DNA from: Thermicanus aegyptius DSM 12793
GTDB lineage: Bacteria; Bacillota; Bacilli; Thermicanales; Thermicanaceae
Assembly (NCBI RefSeq): GCF_000510645.1
Contig: NZ_KI783301.1
Coordinates: 2,146,420-2,210,419, forward strand
Length of the DNA: 64,000 nucleotides
Reading direction: 5' to 3'
The position numbers and the translations under genes were made by a program. Positions within the stretch are counted from its first letter, which is position 1, and the number at the start of each line of letters is the position of its first letter. The notes beneath the pieces were generated by a model, which saw only the letters and a list, made by a program, of their open reading frames with translations, ran no database searches and was not told the origin of the DNA. Below are positions 7,819 to 15,670 of the stretch, piece after piece.

Positions 7819-9054
7819 TTAAGCAACTATTTTCTTATTATCGTTCCCTAAAAGAATAGGCGGGGTTTTCCGCAGAACGGTCTCATCGGTAATGATACAT
7901 TTTGCCACGTCGCTTCTGGACGGGATCTCATACATCACATCCAGCATGATCCCTTCCAGAATGGAGCGTAAACCCCTTGCCCCCGTCTCCCGTTTAATCG
8001 CCTCTTGCGCGATTCTCTTGACGGCATCCGGGGTTACTTCCAGTTCTACGCCATCCATTTCCAAGAGTTTCTGATACTGCTTAATTAAAGCATTCTTCGG
8101 CTCTGTCAGAATACGGACCAAAGCCTCTTCGTCGAGAGGGGACAAGGTGGCGATTACAGGAAGTCTTCCGACGAATTCGGGGATTAAGCCGAATTTCAAG
8201 AGGTCTTCCGGCACAACGAGGGAGAGATACTCTCCTTTTTTCAGATCTTGGGAGTTTAGATCTGCGCCAAAGCCGATCACTTTCTTACCGATCCTGCGTT
8301 TGATGATGGTTTCCAGACCGTCAAATGCTCCCCCTACAATGAAGAGGATATTGGTGGTGTCGATCTGGATCATTTCTTCTAGCGGATGTTTTCTGCCTCC
8401 ATACGGCGGAACGTTGGCAACGGTGCCTTCCAAGATCTTCAGTAATGCTTGCTGGACTCCCTCTCCCGATACGTCGCGGGTGATGGAAGGATTCTCCGAT
8501 TTGCGGGCGATCTTATCGATTTCATCGATATAGATGATGCCGCGCTCCGCCTTTTCCACATCATAATCGGCGGCCTGGATCAGCTTGAGCAGGATATTCT
8601 CCACATCCTCCCCGACATACCCCGCCTCCGTCAGCGAGGTGGCGTCAGCAATGGCAAAGGGAACGTTCAAGAGTCTCGCTAAGGTCTGGGCGAGCAACGT
8701 CTTTCCGCTTCCCGTCGGCCCTAACAGCAGGATATTGCTCTTGGAGAGCTCCACATCGTCCTTCTTCGTCCCGGAATAGATCCTCTTATAGTGGTTATAT
8801 ACGGCAACGGAAAGTGTCTTTTTAGCCGTCTCCTGCCCGATTACATATTCATCGAGGAATTTACGAATCTCGGCGGGCTTCGGTACTTCCTTCAGATCTG
8901 CCTCATATTCCGATTCTAATTCCATTTCGATCGTTTCATTAAGAATTTCGATGCATTCATCGCAAACGTTTACACCAGGGCCCGCAACCATCTTTTTAAC
9001 TTGATTTTGATCTTTGCCGCAAAAAGAACACGTTAAAATTTGTTTTTTGTTCAT
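7819..9054 (-). CDS. clpX: ClpX-type AAA+ unfoldase, 411 aa
   Basis: ClpX unfolds tagged proteins and feeds them to the ClpP protease. The protein is full length. It has an N-terminal zinc-binding domain (Cys9, Cys12, Cys31, Cys34), Walker A GPTGSGKT, Walker [10 protein letters not shown], pore loops GYVGEDV and GGRKHP, and the ClpP-docking IGFG loop. No clpP gene is nearby, so it would have to use the host ClpP. The gene stands alone with its own promoter (9094-9123) and is bounded by hairpins. A chromosomal clpX is expected in any such host, so this copy is probably an extra, element-specific paralogue that could turn over a plasmid or host regulator. Confidence 0.95.
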   Translation of the reverse strand: MNKKQILTCSFCGKDQNQVKKMVAGPGVNVCDECIEILNETIEMELESEYEADLKEVPKPAEIRKFLDEYVIGQETAKKTLSVAVYNHYKRIYSGTKKDDVELSKSNILLLGPTGSGKTLLAQTLARLLNVPFAIADATSLTEAGYVGEDVENILLKLIQAADYDVEKAERGIIYIDEIDKIARKSENPSITRDVSGEGVQQALLKILEGTVANVPPYGGRKHPLEEMIQIDTTNILFIVGGAFDGLETIIKRRIGKKVIGFGADLNSQDLKKGEYLSLVVPEDLLKFGLIPEFVGRLPVIATLSPLDEEALVRILTEPKNALIKQYQKLLEMDGVELEVTPDAVKRIAQEAIKRETGARGLRSILEGIMLDVMYEIPSRSDVAKCIITDETVLRKTPPILLGNDNKKIVA

Positions 9055-9093
9055 TTTACCATCTCCTTTTATAAAAAAATATTTTACATATGG

Positions 9094-9123
9094 ATTGTAT
9101 TAGAGTTAATTTTAAAAAAGCAA
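9094..9123 (-). promoter_or_regulatory. Putative clpX promoter
   Basis: On the minus strand TTGCTT (9118-9123) and TACAAT (9094-9099) are separated by 18 nt, about 40 nt upstream of the clpX ATG. An intrinsic terminator lies directly upstream, which isolates clpX as its own unit. Confidence 0.5.
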
Positions 9124-9135
9124 GTTTTACGAAAG

Positions 9136-9167
9136 AAAAAAAATGGCGGGAAAACCCGCTTTTTTTT
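9136..9167 (-). terminator. Intrinsic terminator upstream of clpX
   Basis: GCGGG at 9146-9150 and CCCGC at 9155-9159 with a TTTT loop are flanked by A-runs and T-runs, so the hairpin could work in both directions. On the minus strand it closes the 59-aa gene. Confidence 0.7.
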
Positions 9168-9345
9168 AATCAATGCCTATGTTCTTTAATCTTTCTCGTG
9201 TTTTTGCTAATTGGACGAATTCCGCAAAGACCGCTTCTCCGTATTCTTCGTCAGAACCACGTTCGGAAAGATCAATTTTCTTCAATGTATCCTTTATCTC
9301 ATCTAATGTAAACAGTGGTTCAGGAGCTTTATACAGTTCGTTCAT
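9166..9345 (-). CDS. Small acidic hypothetical protein, 59 aa
   Basis: This short helical acidic protein begins MNELYKAPEPLFTLDEIKDT. The ATG at 9345 lies nine nt after GAGGGGAG; an ATG three codons earlier abuts the ribosome binding site. No family is recognised. It lies between the terminator of the toxin-antitoxin operon and the terminator before clpX. Confidence 0.5.
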   Translation of the reverse strand: MNELYKAPEPLFTLDEIKDTLKKIDLSERGSDEEYGEAVFAEFVQLAKTRERLKNIGID

Positions 9346-9440
9346 CAAGAGCATCTCCCCTCTTTAATCCTCTTTTTTTTAATCCTCTTTTTTTTTAAAA
9401 AATAAGCTTAGGCGGAAGGAATTGGCGCATTAACAATAAA

Positions 9441-9477
9441 AGGGGTAAGCGCAACAAAAACGCATACCCCTTTTTGT
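9441..9477 (-). terminator. Intrinsic terminator after the toxin-antitoxin pair
   Basis: On the minus strand GGGGTATGCG and CGCTTACCCC pair and are followed by TTTTATT, directly after the stop of the antitoxin gene. Confidence 0.7.
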
Positions 9478-9478
9478 C

Positions 9479-9949
9479 CTATACGTGCACTTTCTTATTT
9501 TCTTTAGAGGTTGTCTTAACTTCCAAAAAGGATTGGAAATCAATCTCCTCTGGGATTTTTTGTCTCTCTCTCATGCTTCTAATTATTTCGTGATCAATCG
9601 CCTCCTCAAGAGCGGCCATTAGGAAGAGATTTTCTTTCATCTTCCCGCAATTTTCACATTTGTACATGGGGATGTTGTTCACTTTAATAGAAACCTTTTC
9701 ATCTGCAATTTCATAATCGAAGGTTTCTGTGTCTAAAACAACTTTCATTTTCCCGCCGCACAAACACTTTTCATCCGGTAACTCTTCCTTGTATTTTTCC
9801 GCAGCCATCCTTAAAAATTTAGCGACACTATTTCCTGCGTACAATGCGGCTTTTAATTTAATCATTCGATTCTCCTCCTTTGTTACACGGATCTCGGGTA
9901 TAGTGAATTCTCTAGGATTATTCGATTTCGGGCGTCCTACTTTTGCCAT
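9479..9949 (-). CDS. Antitoxin-like protein with YgiT-type zinc finger, 156 aa
   Basis: An N-terminal basic segment (VGRPKSNNPREF) and a helix pair that could be a ribbon-helix-helix or AP-like DNA-binding region precede a YgiT/MqsA-type zinc finger: CLCGGKM and, about 30 residues later, PMYKCENCGK. Proteins with this finger are antitoxins of MqsRA-like or DUF4258-type toxin-antitoxin systems. The gene directly upstream encodes a matching toxin candidate in the toxin-first order typical of mqsRA. An ATG at 9949 follows AAAGGGGGTAGAAATTG. A possible own promoter lies in the 70-nt gap. Confidence 0.75.
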   Translation of the reverse strand: MAKVGRPKSNNPREFTIPEIRVTKEENRMIKLKAALYAGNSVAKFLRMAAEKYKEELPDEKCLCGGKMKVVLDTETFDYEIADEKVSIKVNNIPMYKCENCGKMKENLFLMAALEEAIDHEIIRSMRERQKIPEEIDFQSFLEVKTTSKENKKVHV

Positions 9950-9981
9950 CAATTTCTACCCCCTTTAATCATCTTAATCCT

Positions 9982-10010
9982 ATTATACCCTAAATCCATG
10001 TTTTTTGCAC
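9982..10010 (-). promoter_or_regulatory. Possible internal promoter of the antitoxin gene
   Basis: A perfect TATAAT (9982-9987, minus strand) lies between toxin and antitoxin; the -35 region (GTGCAA-like) is weak. Separate expression of the antitoxin would fit the toxin-first gene order. Confidence 0.35.
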
Positions 10011-10019
10011 GACAAAATT

Positions 10020-10469
10020 TTAAATATCGTCTTCTTCTTTCTGATTCTTACAAAAGCAAATCCGCTTCTGATAGTTATTCTCCCATTTATACTCCTTTGA
10101 TCTTGGATCATAGACTGTAATAACATCCCAACATTTAATATCAGTAAATTTACATACCAAATGAATCGGTCGGAAAATCTTGGAACTTATCTTTAGATGG
10201 TATATAATGAGTAACGTGGTTTCTCCATCCTTCACGTTTCTCTCTATGCACCATCCATTTTTCAGAGCATCAACAATCTGATACTCTGAAAAAGCACGAA
10301 AAAACTCACGTCTTTTTGCATGTCTATAAAGATTTAACTTAGCACTTCCCTTCTGCATATATTTCCAAAACCGCTCTAACTCTCTTTGCCCAATTAGGGC
10401 TTGGGTTTGCTGGATTTTCTCGTGTTTTGCAGCTTTCAATCTGCATTTTTCCGGATTTTCGCAACCCAT
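10020..10469 (-). CDS. Putative toxin, DUF4258/MqsR-like, 149 aa
   Basis: The central region has the pattern of DUF4258-type toxins: a helical YQIVDALKNGWCIERN segment, several beta strands, and a final RPIHLVCKF...WDVITVYDP strand pair. These are small RNase-like toxins paired with YgiT-finger antitoxins, and one follows 70 nt downstream. A lysine- and cysteine-rich N-terminus (CENPEKCRLK) is unusual. The pairing supports the call more than the sequence itself does. Confidence 0.6.
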   Translation of the reverse strand: MGCENPEKCRLKAAKHEKIQQTQALIGQRELERFWKYMQKGSAKLNLYRHAKRREFFRAFSEYQIVDALKNGWCIERNVKDGETTLLIIYHLKISSKIFRPIHLVCKFTDIKCWDVITVYDPRSKEYKWENNYQKRICFCKNQKEEDDI

Positions 10470-10483
10470 CTCTTAACCTCCCC

Positions 10484-10618
10484 TCAATAGGCGAAAACTC
10501 GTTTTTCCCGTTGTCTGTTATACGAGCCCTTACCTTTTTTATTTCGGACGACCTGCGTGACAGGCCTCCTTGTCCAAGCCTCTCTTGGAAGGTTCGGTTT
10601 CTTCGTCGATTTCGACAT
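10484..10618 (-). CDS. Very small basic protein, 44 aa
   Basis: The short gene starts MSKSTKKPNLPREAWTRRPV and ends in a highly basic segment with KKGKGSYNRQREK. A strong ribosome binding site (GGAAAGGAGGAGAATC) precedes the ATG at 10618. Similar tiny basic proteins are frequent next to replication genes of mobile elements. It lies 16 nt after the primase gene and just ahead of the toxin gene. Confidence 0.65.
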   Translation of the reverse strand: MSKSTKKPNLPREAWTRRPVTQVVRNKKGKGSYNRQREKRVFAY

Positions 10619-10634
10619 GATTCTCCTCCTTTCC

Positions 10635-11792
10635 CTATCTTTGTAGATAAGGAATTATTTTTTGGGGTGGAATTTCCAGTAGACGAGCCAAGAATTCTAC
10701 ATCCTCCGTCTCGGCTTCTTCCTCTTCCAATTGCATGAGGAAGTAGAGTTTCTCCACCGCACTCTCCTTATCCACCTTTCCCCAATCATACTTCCACCGG
10801 AAATGGCGGGCTGGGGCGGCGTTGGAGAGGATGCGCCTGAATTCTTCCACTCCTTTTGTCCGGATAAATTCGTCCGGGTCTCCTTCGGGAATGAGGGCTA
10901 CTTTCACGTCGAATCCCAATTCCTCCAAAGTTTTCGACGTGTGATATGCCCCATATCTACCGGCGTCATCTCCGTCATAACAGATGATGACTTTCTTGGT
11001 GTAATCCCGGAGAAGATCGGCCATTTCAGGAGTTATTGATGTCCCCTGGGACGCAACCACGTTCGCGATCCCTGCCTGATAAACGGAAAGTGCGTCCATA
11101 TATCCTTCCACCAGGACGACTTCTCCGTTCTCCATGATAGCCTCTTTTGCCTTGTTAAAGTTGAAGAGGCTCCTTCTCTTGTGAAACAACGGGGTATCCG
11201 GGGGAAGAAGGTATTTCGGCTTTCCTGTTCCCACACTTCTCCCGACAAAGGCAACAAGGCTGCCACCCACATCCTCAACAGGGAGCATGATCCGGTTATA
11301 GTACCTGTCTTGGTACATCCTCTCGTTTCTTACAAGGAGACCGATTTCGGTCATTTCGACCGGATCGTACCCCTTCTCAAGAAAATATTTTGTGAGAGCA
11401 TCCCGTTGGCGCGGAGCGTAACCTATCATTCTGTCCCGAATCGTTTCTTCTCGCACCCCGCGTTCAAGAAGATATTGAAACGCCTTTTGTCCTCCGGGGG
11501 AGATCAAGATTCGATGGTAGAATAACGCGGCAAGAAGAAGAGCTTCAATCAAACGGATTTCCTTCTCGGGAGGAATCTCCATCCCAGCCCCCTCTTTGAT
11601 CGCTCCGATCTTTTTTAGAAAGAAACCAACGTCACCCCCGTTTCCACATACGGGGCAATAAAAGACCTGCCCCTGCCTGTCAACCTCTAACGTCGGCTCT
11701 TTACTAATGTGAAACGGGCACAGTCCCTGATAGACGTGCCCGTTTTTCCTCCGAAGGGGGATATATCGGCTGATAATGTCTACGATCTCCAT
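10635..11792 (-). CDS. dnaG-like: DnaG-type primase (zinc finger plus Toprim), 385 aa
   Basis: The protein makes RNA primers for DNA replication. The CHC2 zinc finger (LCPFH..., FYCPVCGNGG) is followed by the catalytic core with GYAPRQRDAL, RIMLPVEDVGG, the Toprim Glu motif VVLVEGYMDAL, VASQGTS, and the metal-binding CYDGDDAG. It is about 200 residues shorter than chromosomal DnaG and lacks most of the helicase-binding C-terminal domain, as is common for plasmid and phage primases. Its start overlaps the 53-aa upstream gene by 13 nt. Confidence 0.92.
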   Translation of the reverse strand: MEIVDIISRYIPLRRKNGHVYQGLCPFHISKEPTLEVDRQGQVFYCPVCGNGGDVGFFLKKIGAIKEGAGMEIPPEKEIRLIEALLLAALFYHRILISPGGQKAFQYLLERGVREETIRDRMIGYAPRQRDALTKYFLEKGYDPVEMTEIGLLVRNERMYQDRYYNRIMLPVEDVGGSLVAFVGRSVGTGKPKYLLPPDTPLFHKRRSLFNFNKAKEAIMENGEVVLVEGYMDALSVYQAGIANVVASQGTSITPEMADLLRDYTKKVIICYDGDDAGRYGAYHTSKTLEELGFDVKVALIPEGDPDEFIRTKGVEEFRRILSNAAPARHFRWKYDWGKVDKESAVEKLYFLMQLEEEEAETEDVEFLARLLEIPPQKIIPYLQR

Positions 11793-11941
11793 GGGAAGCC
11801 CTCCTTCATTTTTTCAAACGTGAGCGCCTCCAGCAGGCGTTTGTTGCCAGAGGCGCTCATTAGAAGACTCGCGATCACCGCCTCTTTTGTGAGGCGGTCT
11901 TTTTCGATGAGCCTTTTGAGAAATTTTTCTTTCGGGCTCAT
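11780..11941 (-). CDS. Small helical protein, 53 aa
   Basis: It begins MSPKEKFLKRLIEKDRL and is entirely helical and basic/acidic mixed. The ATG at 11941 follows AAAAAAAGGAGGGAAAAA; a longer in-frame reading has no ribosome binding site. It overlaps the primase start by 13 nt, which suggests translational coupling. Confidence 0.6.
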   Translation of the reverse strand: MSPKEKFLKRLIEKDRLTKEAVIASLLMSASGNKRLLEALTFEKMKEGFPWRS

Positions 11942-11957
11942 TTTTTCCCTCCTTTTT

Positions 11958-12473
11958 TTAAGGCATCCGCAAAGCAATTTTCTTTGGGGTGCCATAATCT
12001 ATTTTTTTGAAGAAACGAGCGAACCGGAATTTCTTCCAGTTGTTTATATTTGTTAATATTAGGAAATAGCTGGAAGTTAGACCTCTGAAGTCTATTTTCC
12101 ATTCGCCCATTTCGACATCAACCGTCTTCCTTTTTGCGAGTACCGTCAAGGTGACGGTATACGCAAAAACTTTTTTATCCGGATATTTCCGCGATAGTTT
12201 CTCTATCGCCTCTTTTGTGAACCTCAACACCTTCCCCTTATCCGCGTAATAGAATATGAAAATGGGGTTATGCTGGAGTTCGATACCGTCTTTCGTAACG
12301 ACATACGTAAAGTAGCGATTCAGACGGCCACCTCGAATCTTATTGATGGCCTCTAAAACGCCAAAGAACACAAGAGGCCCCAAAATTCCAAAAGTGTATG
12401 TTGAAAACGCAATAACGTACACTAAAACGACCAAAAGGAAAAAAGCCGTAATTTTTGATAAAATCTTTTTCAT
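11958..12473 (-). CDS. Membrane-associated hypothetical protein, 171 aa
   Basis: One long or two closely spaced hydrophobic segments occupy residues about 7-42, followed by a basic cytoplasmic domain of mixed alpha/beta type. There is no signal cleavage site. A GGAGGGTAAAAAA ribosome binding site precedes the ATG. The function is unknown. It lies between RadC and the primase in one operon driven from about 13250. Confidence 0.6.
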   Translation of the reverse strand: MKKILSKITAFFLLVVLVYVIAFSTYTFGILGPLVFFGVLEAINKIRGGRLNRYFTYVVTKDGIELQHNPIFIFYYADKGKVLRFTKEAIEKLSRKYPDKKVFAYTVTLTVLAKRKTVDVEMGEWKIDFRGLTSSYFLILTNINNWKKFRFARFFKKIDYGTPKKIALRMP

Positions 12474-12501
12474 TTTTTTACCCTCCTTTTTTTTGAAAAT
12501 G

Positions 12502-12546
12502 AAAAGCCATCTCCTAAAACAGAATTAAATGGGATGGCTTTTGATT
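12502..12546 (-). terminator. Intergenic hairpin between radC and the membrane protein gene
   Basis: AAAAGCCATC at 12502-12511 pairs with GATGGCTTTT at 12533-12542. T-rich sequence follows in either direction, so partial termination on both strands is possible. Confidence 0.55.
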
Positions 12547-12577
12547 TTGTCTAATTTTTTATTTTTTTATTATGGTT

Positions 12578-13027
12578 TTACATATGTCCCAATTCTTTTA
12601 AACTCGTGAATCCAATCTCCCCGACGATGATATGGTCGAGGACATTGATATTCAGGATCTCGCCGCCTTTAACGATTCTTTTGGTGAGTTCGACATCCTC
12701 TTTACTCGGCGACGGGTCACCGCTGGGGTGATTGTGAAACAAAATAATACCTGTCGCGTTGTTCAAGAGAGCCGAAACGAATACTGATCGCGGATCGATC
12801 AGAGTATAATTAATCGCCCCGACCGAAACAACATGGACTCCCGTGACTTTGTTTCTAACGTTCAGCGACAGAAATCCAAATTTTTCTACTGGCGACTCAT
12901 GAAGGTGCAAAACCTTTCGGATCAATCCTTCCGCACTAACAGGGTTGTCTATCACCTTCTCGACATCATACAGCCCGCTGGCTTCCCTTATCAGGCGGAC
13001 CGAAAAAATATTGATTCTGGTGGACAT
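12578..13027 (-). CDS. radC: RadC/JAB-domain protein, 149 aa
   Basis: The JAMM metal-binding motif is LFHNHPSGDPSPSKED. The preceding SLNVRNKVTG and following DHIIVG are typical of RadC. The N-terminal helix-hairpin-helix of full-length RadC is missing, as in the short RadC copies carried by mobile elements. I take the ATG at 13027 after GGAGGCTTAAAA. Its biochemical role is unresolved in the family. It is first in its operon, behind promoter L5. Confidence 0.9.
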   Translation of the reverse strand: MSTRINIFSVRLIREASGLYDVEKVIDNPVSAEGLIRKVLHLHESPVEKFGFLSLNVRNKVTGVHVVSVGAINYTLIDPRSVFVSALLNNATGIILFHNHPSGDPSPSKEDVELTKRIVKGGEILNINVLDHIIVGEIGFTSLKELGHM

Positions 13028-13059
13028 TTTTAAGCCTCCTTTTTTGTTTTTAAAAATAA

Positions 13060-13256
13060 AAAAAACCATTCCTCTTAAAACAAAATGCGTTTTAAAAGAA
13101 ATGGCTTTGTTTTTTAACAATAATAAACTTTTGTTTCTCTTCTCTCCGTGGTGAGAGAAGAAAAGAATTAGAACATTATCCTCTCCCTGTAGTGGGAGAA
13201 GAAGAATAGAAAGAAATCTACGTTATAAATTTACCATACAGAGTGTATGTTGTCAA
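13060..13256 (-). promoter_or_regulatory. Operon leader L5 with operator between -35 and -10
   Basis: The minus-strand promoter TTGACA (13251-13256), 17-nt spacer, TAAATT (13228-13233) has a perfect inverted repeat CATACA-GAG-TGTATG (13235-13249) filling the spacer, an ideal repressor site. Downstream are two hairpins of the same CTTCTCCCACTACAGGGAG type found in L1-L4 (about 13139-13160 and 13180-13201) and then a long hairpin with a T-run (about 13068-13115). The GGCGATT terminator hairpin of L1-L4 is absent. It drives radC and the genes after it. Confidence 0.7.
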
Positions 13257-13438
13257 TCGCTAAGTGATGCCCTTCCCTCAATAAATTAAGAGGGATTGCT
13301 GCCCCACGCGCTCCCCTGTTTTTTTCTAAAAGCGTATATATATTCTGTTATGTGTACAAAAAAAAATACCTGGAGCGATAGGCTATGGGCTGTTTTTTTT
13401 GATAAAATATAACTATAAAACAAAAGAAGGTGACAGGG
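13257..13438. other. Divergent intergenic region
   Basis: The region separates the leftward radC operon from the rightward three-gene group. An AT-rich stretch (TTTTTTTTGATAAAATATAAC, 13391-13411) could hold the plus-strand promoter, but no convincing -35/-10 pair is visible. No gene is seen. Confidence 0.4.
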
Positions 13439-13819
13439 ATGAAGAAACAAATTATAAAACGGTTCGATGAAGAACTTAGCTTGTTGAAAGATGGATGGTT
13501 TGACGGCGAGGGAAAAGCGTTAGATAAAAACGGAGTCAAGTGGTTCACTGATCTTTTCAAAAGTTTTTATCCCGAGGAACTCCCGATGCCGTATGTCTTC
13601 CCCACCATTGACGGCGGTATTCGACTTGAGTGGTCCATCGGTCCGCATGAAGTCTCTTTAGAATCAAATCTTAAAACTAAAAACGGATACTGGCATGTTT
13701 TGAATGTCGAAAACGAACAAGTGGAAGAACGTGAACTTTCTCTTGACCGGAAAAAAGATTGGGATTTTATCTCTGAACGTATTGAGAGTTTTATTACAAC
13801 CTATCGAAAAAAAGGTTAG
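13439..13819 (+). CDS. Hypothetical protein, 126 aa
   Basis: This is one of the few plus-strand genes. It is an acidic soluble protein with a recognisable TIDGGIRLEWSIGPHEVSLE strand region, a pattern seen in small proteins of unknown function on mobile elements. The ATG at 13439 lies eight nt after AAGGTG; a GTG three codons earlier has no spacing. It is followed by a perfect inverted repeat (GGTTAGTCC...GGACTAACC, about 13814-13838) that may attenuate read-through. Confidence 0.55.
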   Translation: MKKQIIKRFDEELSLLKDGWFDGEGKALDKNGVKWFTDLFKSFYPEELPMPYVFPTIDGGIRLEWSIGPHEVSLESNLKTKNGYWHVLNVENEQVEERELSLDRKKDWDFISERIESFITTYRKKG

Positions 13820-13988
13820 TCCAGAATATGGACTAACCTCCTTCTATCGCCTTTCGGCATCACCGCAAAATTGAGCGCCTATATTCATGCCTACACTCAA
13901 AAAAGAATAGTGCTCAACCCCTTTGGGAATCAAAGCTCTGTATTACATTATCACACACAATTTTTAAAAAATCAAGAGGAGGACAAAA

Positions 13989-14486
13989 ATGGCTATTATC
14001 AATATCGAAAAATTGGCGAACGAGAACGGTTTGGAACAGGATCGGAGATTTCGATCCTGGGCCAGACTGATACGGAACAAGGATGACTTGGACCTTTCCA
14101 GGGAAGGGGGGAACGCCATCCTGAGCGATTTTGTTAACTTTAACAAAACGATCGCCGTAGAACCTGGACAGTTTCTTCTCATCGCAGTGGAAACGGGTTC
14201 CGTGAAATACCACAGCTATAGCTACAGATTCTTTAGAGTTGCCGAAGATAATACGGTTCAAAAAATCTCAAAACCGGAACGCCTTGCTTTCTTCGAATCC
14301 CGAAAGGACGAGATTAGCGAAGAGTACCTGGCTAAAGCCGAAAACAGCATTCCGTTCGCATGGGCTTTGTATTCCTACTTACTCTTTACGGAAGAAAAGC
14401 CGATCAGCCCTCTTGCGAAATTTAGCGATGAGGAACTGATTGAAGAACTAAAAAAGCGCAATTATATCGTGGAACGGAGGGACTAA
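13989..14486 (+). CDS. Hypothetical protein, 165 aa
   Basis: A GAGGAGGACAAAAATG start is clear. The protein has a central hydrophobic EPGQFLLIAVETGSVKYHSYS region, then a helical C-terminus. No family is recognised and there are no membrane segments. It shares its direction and near-contact (one nt between stop and next ATG) with the next gene, so the two products probably act together. Confidence 0.6.
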   Translation: MAIINIEKLANENGLEQDRRFRSWARLIRNKDDLDLSREGGNAILSDFVNFNKTIAVEPGQFLLIAVETGSVKYHSYSYRFFRVAEDNTVQKISKPERLAFFESRKDEISEEYLAKAENSIPFAWALYSYLLFTEEKPISPLAKFSDEELIEELKKRNYIVERRD

Positions 14487-14487
14487 G

Positions 14488-15021
14488 ATGGAGAAATTTT
14501 TTGTGGGTCAACAAGTCCCAACAAAATGGGGTATTCCACAGCAATACTCGGGCGGACATCTGGAGGCTACCCCGGATGGTTTTTTCATTGTTCTTGGTCT
14601 CCCGCGCATGGAAAAAGAAGAGAAAGAATACCTCCGGACCGGAAAGATCGCTGTGCGGATAATTGAAGAAGATGGAATGCTTCTTACGCTTATCCGATTC
14701 GGATCATCTTCTTTAATCTTCGAGTTGCCGTTTGATCCGACTCGATACAGAGATAATCGGGTGGCAAAGCTGAAAGGAACCGTAAATACGGTTCAGATCT
14801 TCGGTTTGGATACTGATACAGTTCCGGCAACGATCCAAGTCCTCCGATTCGTCTCAATTCCACGGAAACTCCTGGATCGATGGTATGGTAGCTGGGATCG
14901 TGCTGCTTTGATGGAAGGATTCTCAGCACGTTATTCGGAATGGCTGAAATATTTGTTCACGTATACCACGCTCCAGCTATGGGGGCAAGCGGTTCATATC
15001 GGTAATCTCGGGGAGATTTGA
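14488..15021 (+). CDS. Hypothetical protein, 177 aa
   Basis: The protein is mostly beta with a helical C-terminus. Segments such as GGHLEATPDGFFIVLGLP and FELPFDPTRYRDNRVAKL are not recognised from any family. It is translationally coupled to the preceding gene: the ATG at 14488 follows that gene's stop by one nt, with GGAACGGAGGG as ribosome binding site. It ends the plus-strand group and converges on the terminator at 15.08 kb. Confidence 0.6.
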   Translation: MEKFFVGQQVPTKWGIPQQYSGGHLEATPDGFFIVLGLPRMEKEEKEYLRTGKIAVRIIEEDGMLLTLIRFGSSSLIFELPFDPTRYRDNRVAKLKGTVNTVQIFGLDTDTVPATIQVLRFVSIPRKLLDRWYGSWDRAALMEGFSARYSEWLKYLFTYTTLQLWGQAVHIGNLGEI

Positions 15022-15065
15022 AACCGAAAGCTATGTAAAGCGTACATATGTTCTGTTTTGTGGGC

Positions 15066-15096
15066 AAAAAAATACCCGGAGCGTTAAGCTCCGGGT
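15066..15096 (-). terminator. Terminator of the 15.1-20.9 kb minus operon
   Basis: On the minus strand ACCCGGAGC and GCTCCGGGT (15074-15096) pair perfectly and are followed by ATTTTTTT. It lies 20 nt after the stop of the 179-aa gene and between convergent operons. Confidence 0.8.
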
Positions 15097-15118
15097 GGTT
15101 AAAGATAGGAGTGTTTGG

Positions 15119-15658
15119 TTATTTATTAATAATAATTATCTCACTCCCATCTTTTCTTTTAAATTTGACCCTTGGATAAGTCGCACCGTCGTGGTACGAC
15201 CAATCCATACCGGAGTCAAGGACTTCAGCGGAAGCAAACACCTCCCAGCCTTCAGGCATCTTATACAAGACGCCCTCCTCCGTTTCGATCCATTGGATGG
15301 TCCCGGTGTCCTCCTCATATGTCGAAACAACCCAATGGCTAAAGTGCAGTCTTACCCGGACTTGAACATATTGGGCATCAACGCTCCAGTATAGATCAAG
15401 TACGGCAATTGTTCGCTTTCGCCATACTTTTTCTTCCTCAATTACTTCTTCAAGATATAGTTCTCTAATTTTCTTTCTCTCTTCAACAATAATTTCCTTA
15501 TCTACCTCCTCCTCCATTTCTTTAGAGAAGAGATAAAACGCCTCTCTAGCCCGAATTCCCTCCTCTTCAAGCAAAGACAACTTCTGGAATACTTCTTCGC
15601 AAGAATACACTACCCCGTTCTGGAAGAGGTCAGCGATCTTTTTAAATTTCTCGTACAT
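15119..15658 (-). CDS. Hypothetical protein, 179 aa
   Basis: The N-terminal half is a charged helical, coiled-coil-like region rich in Glu and Lys. The C-terminal half is a beta-rich domain with GTIQWIETEEGVLYKMPEGW and a final basic strand. No family is recognised. A GGAGGAATAAA ribosome binding site precedes the ATG. It is last in the RecT-SSB operon. Confidence 0.55.
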   Translation of the reverse strand: MYEKFKKIADLFQNGVVYSCEEVFQKLSLLEEEGIRAREAFYLFSKEMEEEVDKEIIVEERKKIRELYLEEVIEEEKVWRKRTIAVLDLYWSVDAQYVQVRVRLHFSHWVVSTYEEDTGTIQWIETEEGVLYKMPEGWEVFASAEVLDSGMDWSYHDGATYPRVKFKRKDGSEIIIINK

Positions 15659-15670
15659 TTTATTCCTCCT

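Noticed and set aside
13871-14086. Plus-strand frame overlapping the 165-aa gene
   Set aside because: No ribosome binding site, and it overlaps a gene with a very strong one in another frame.
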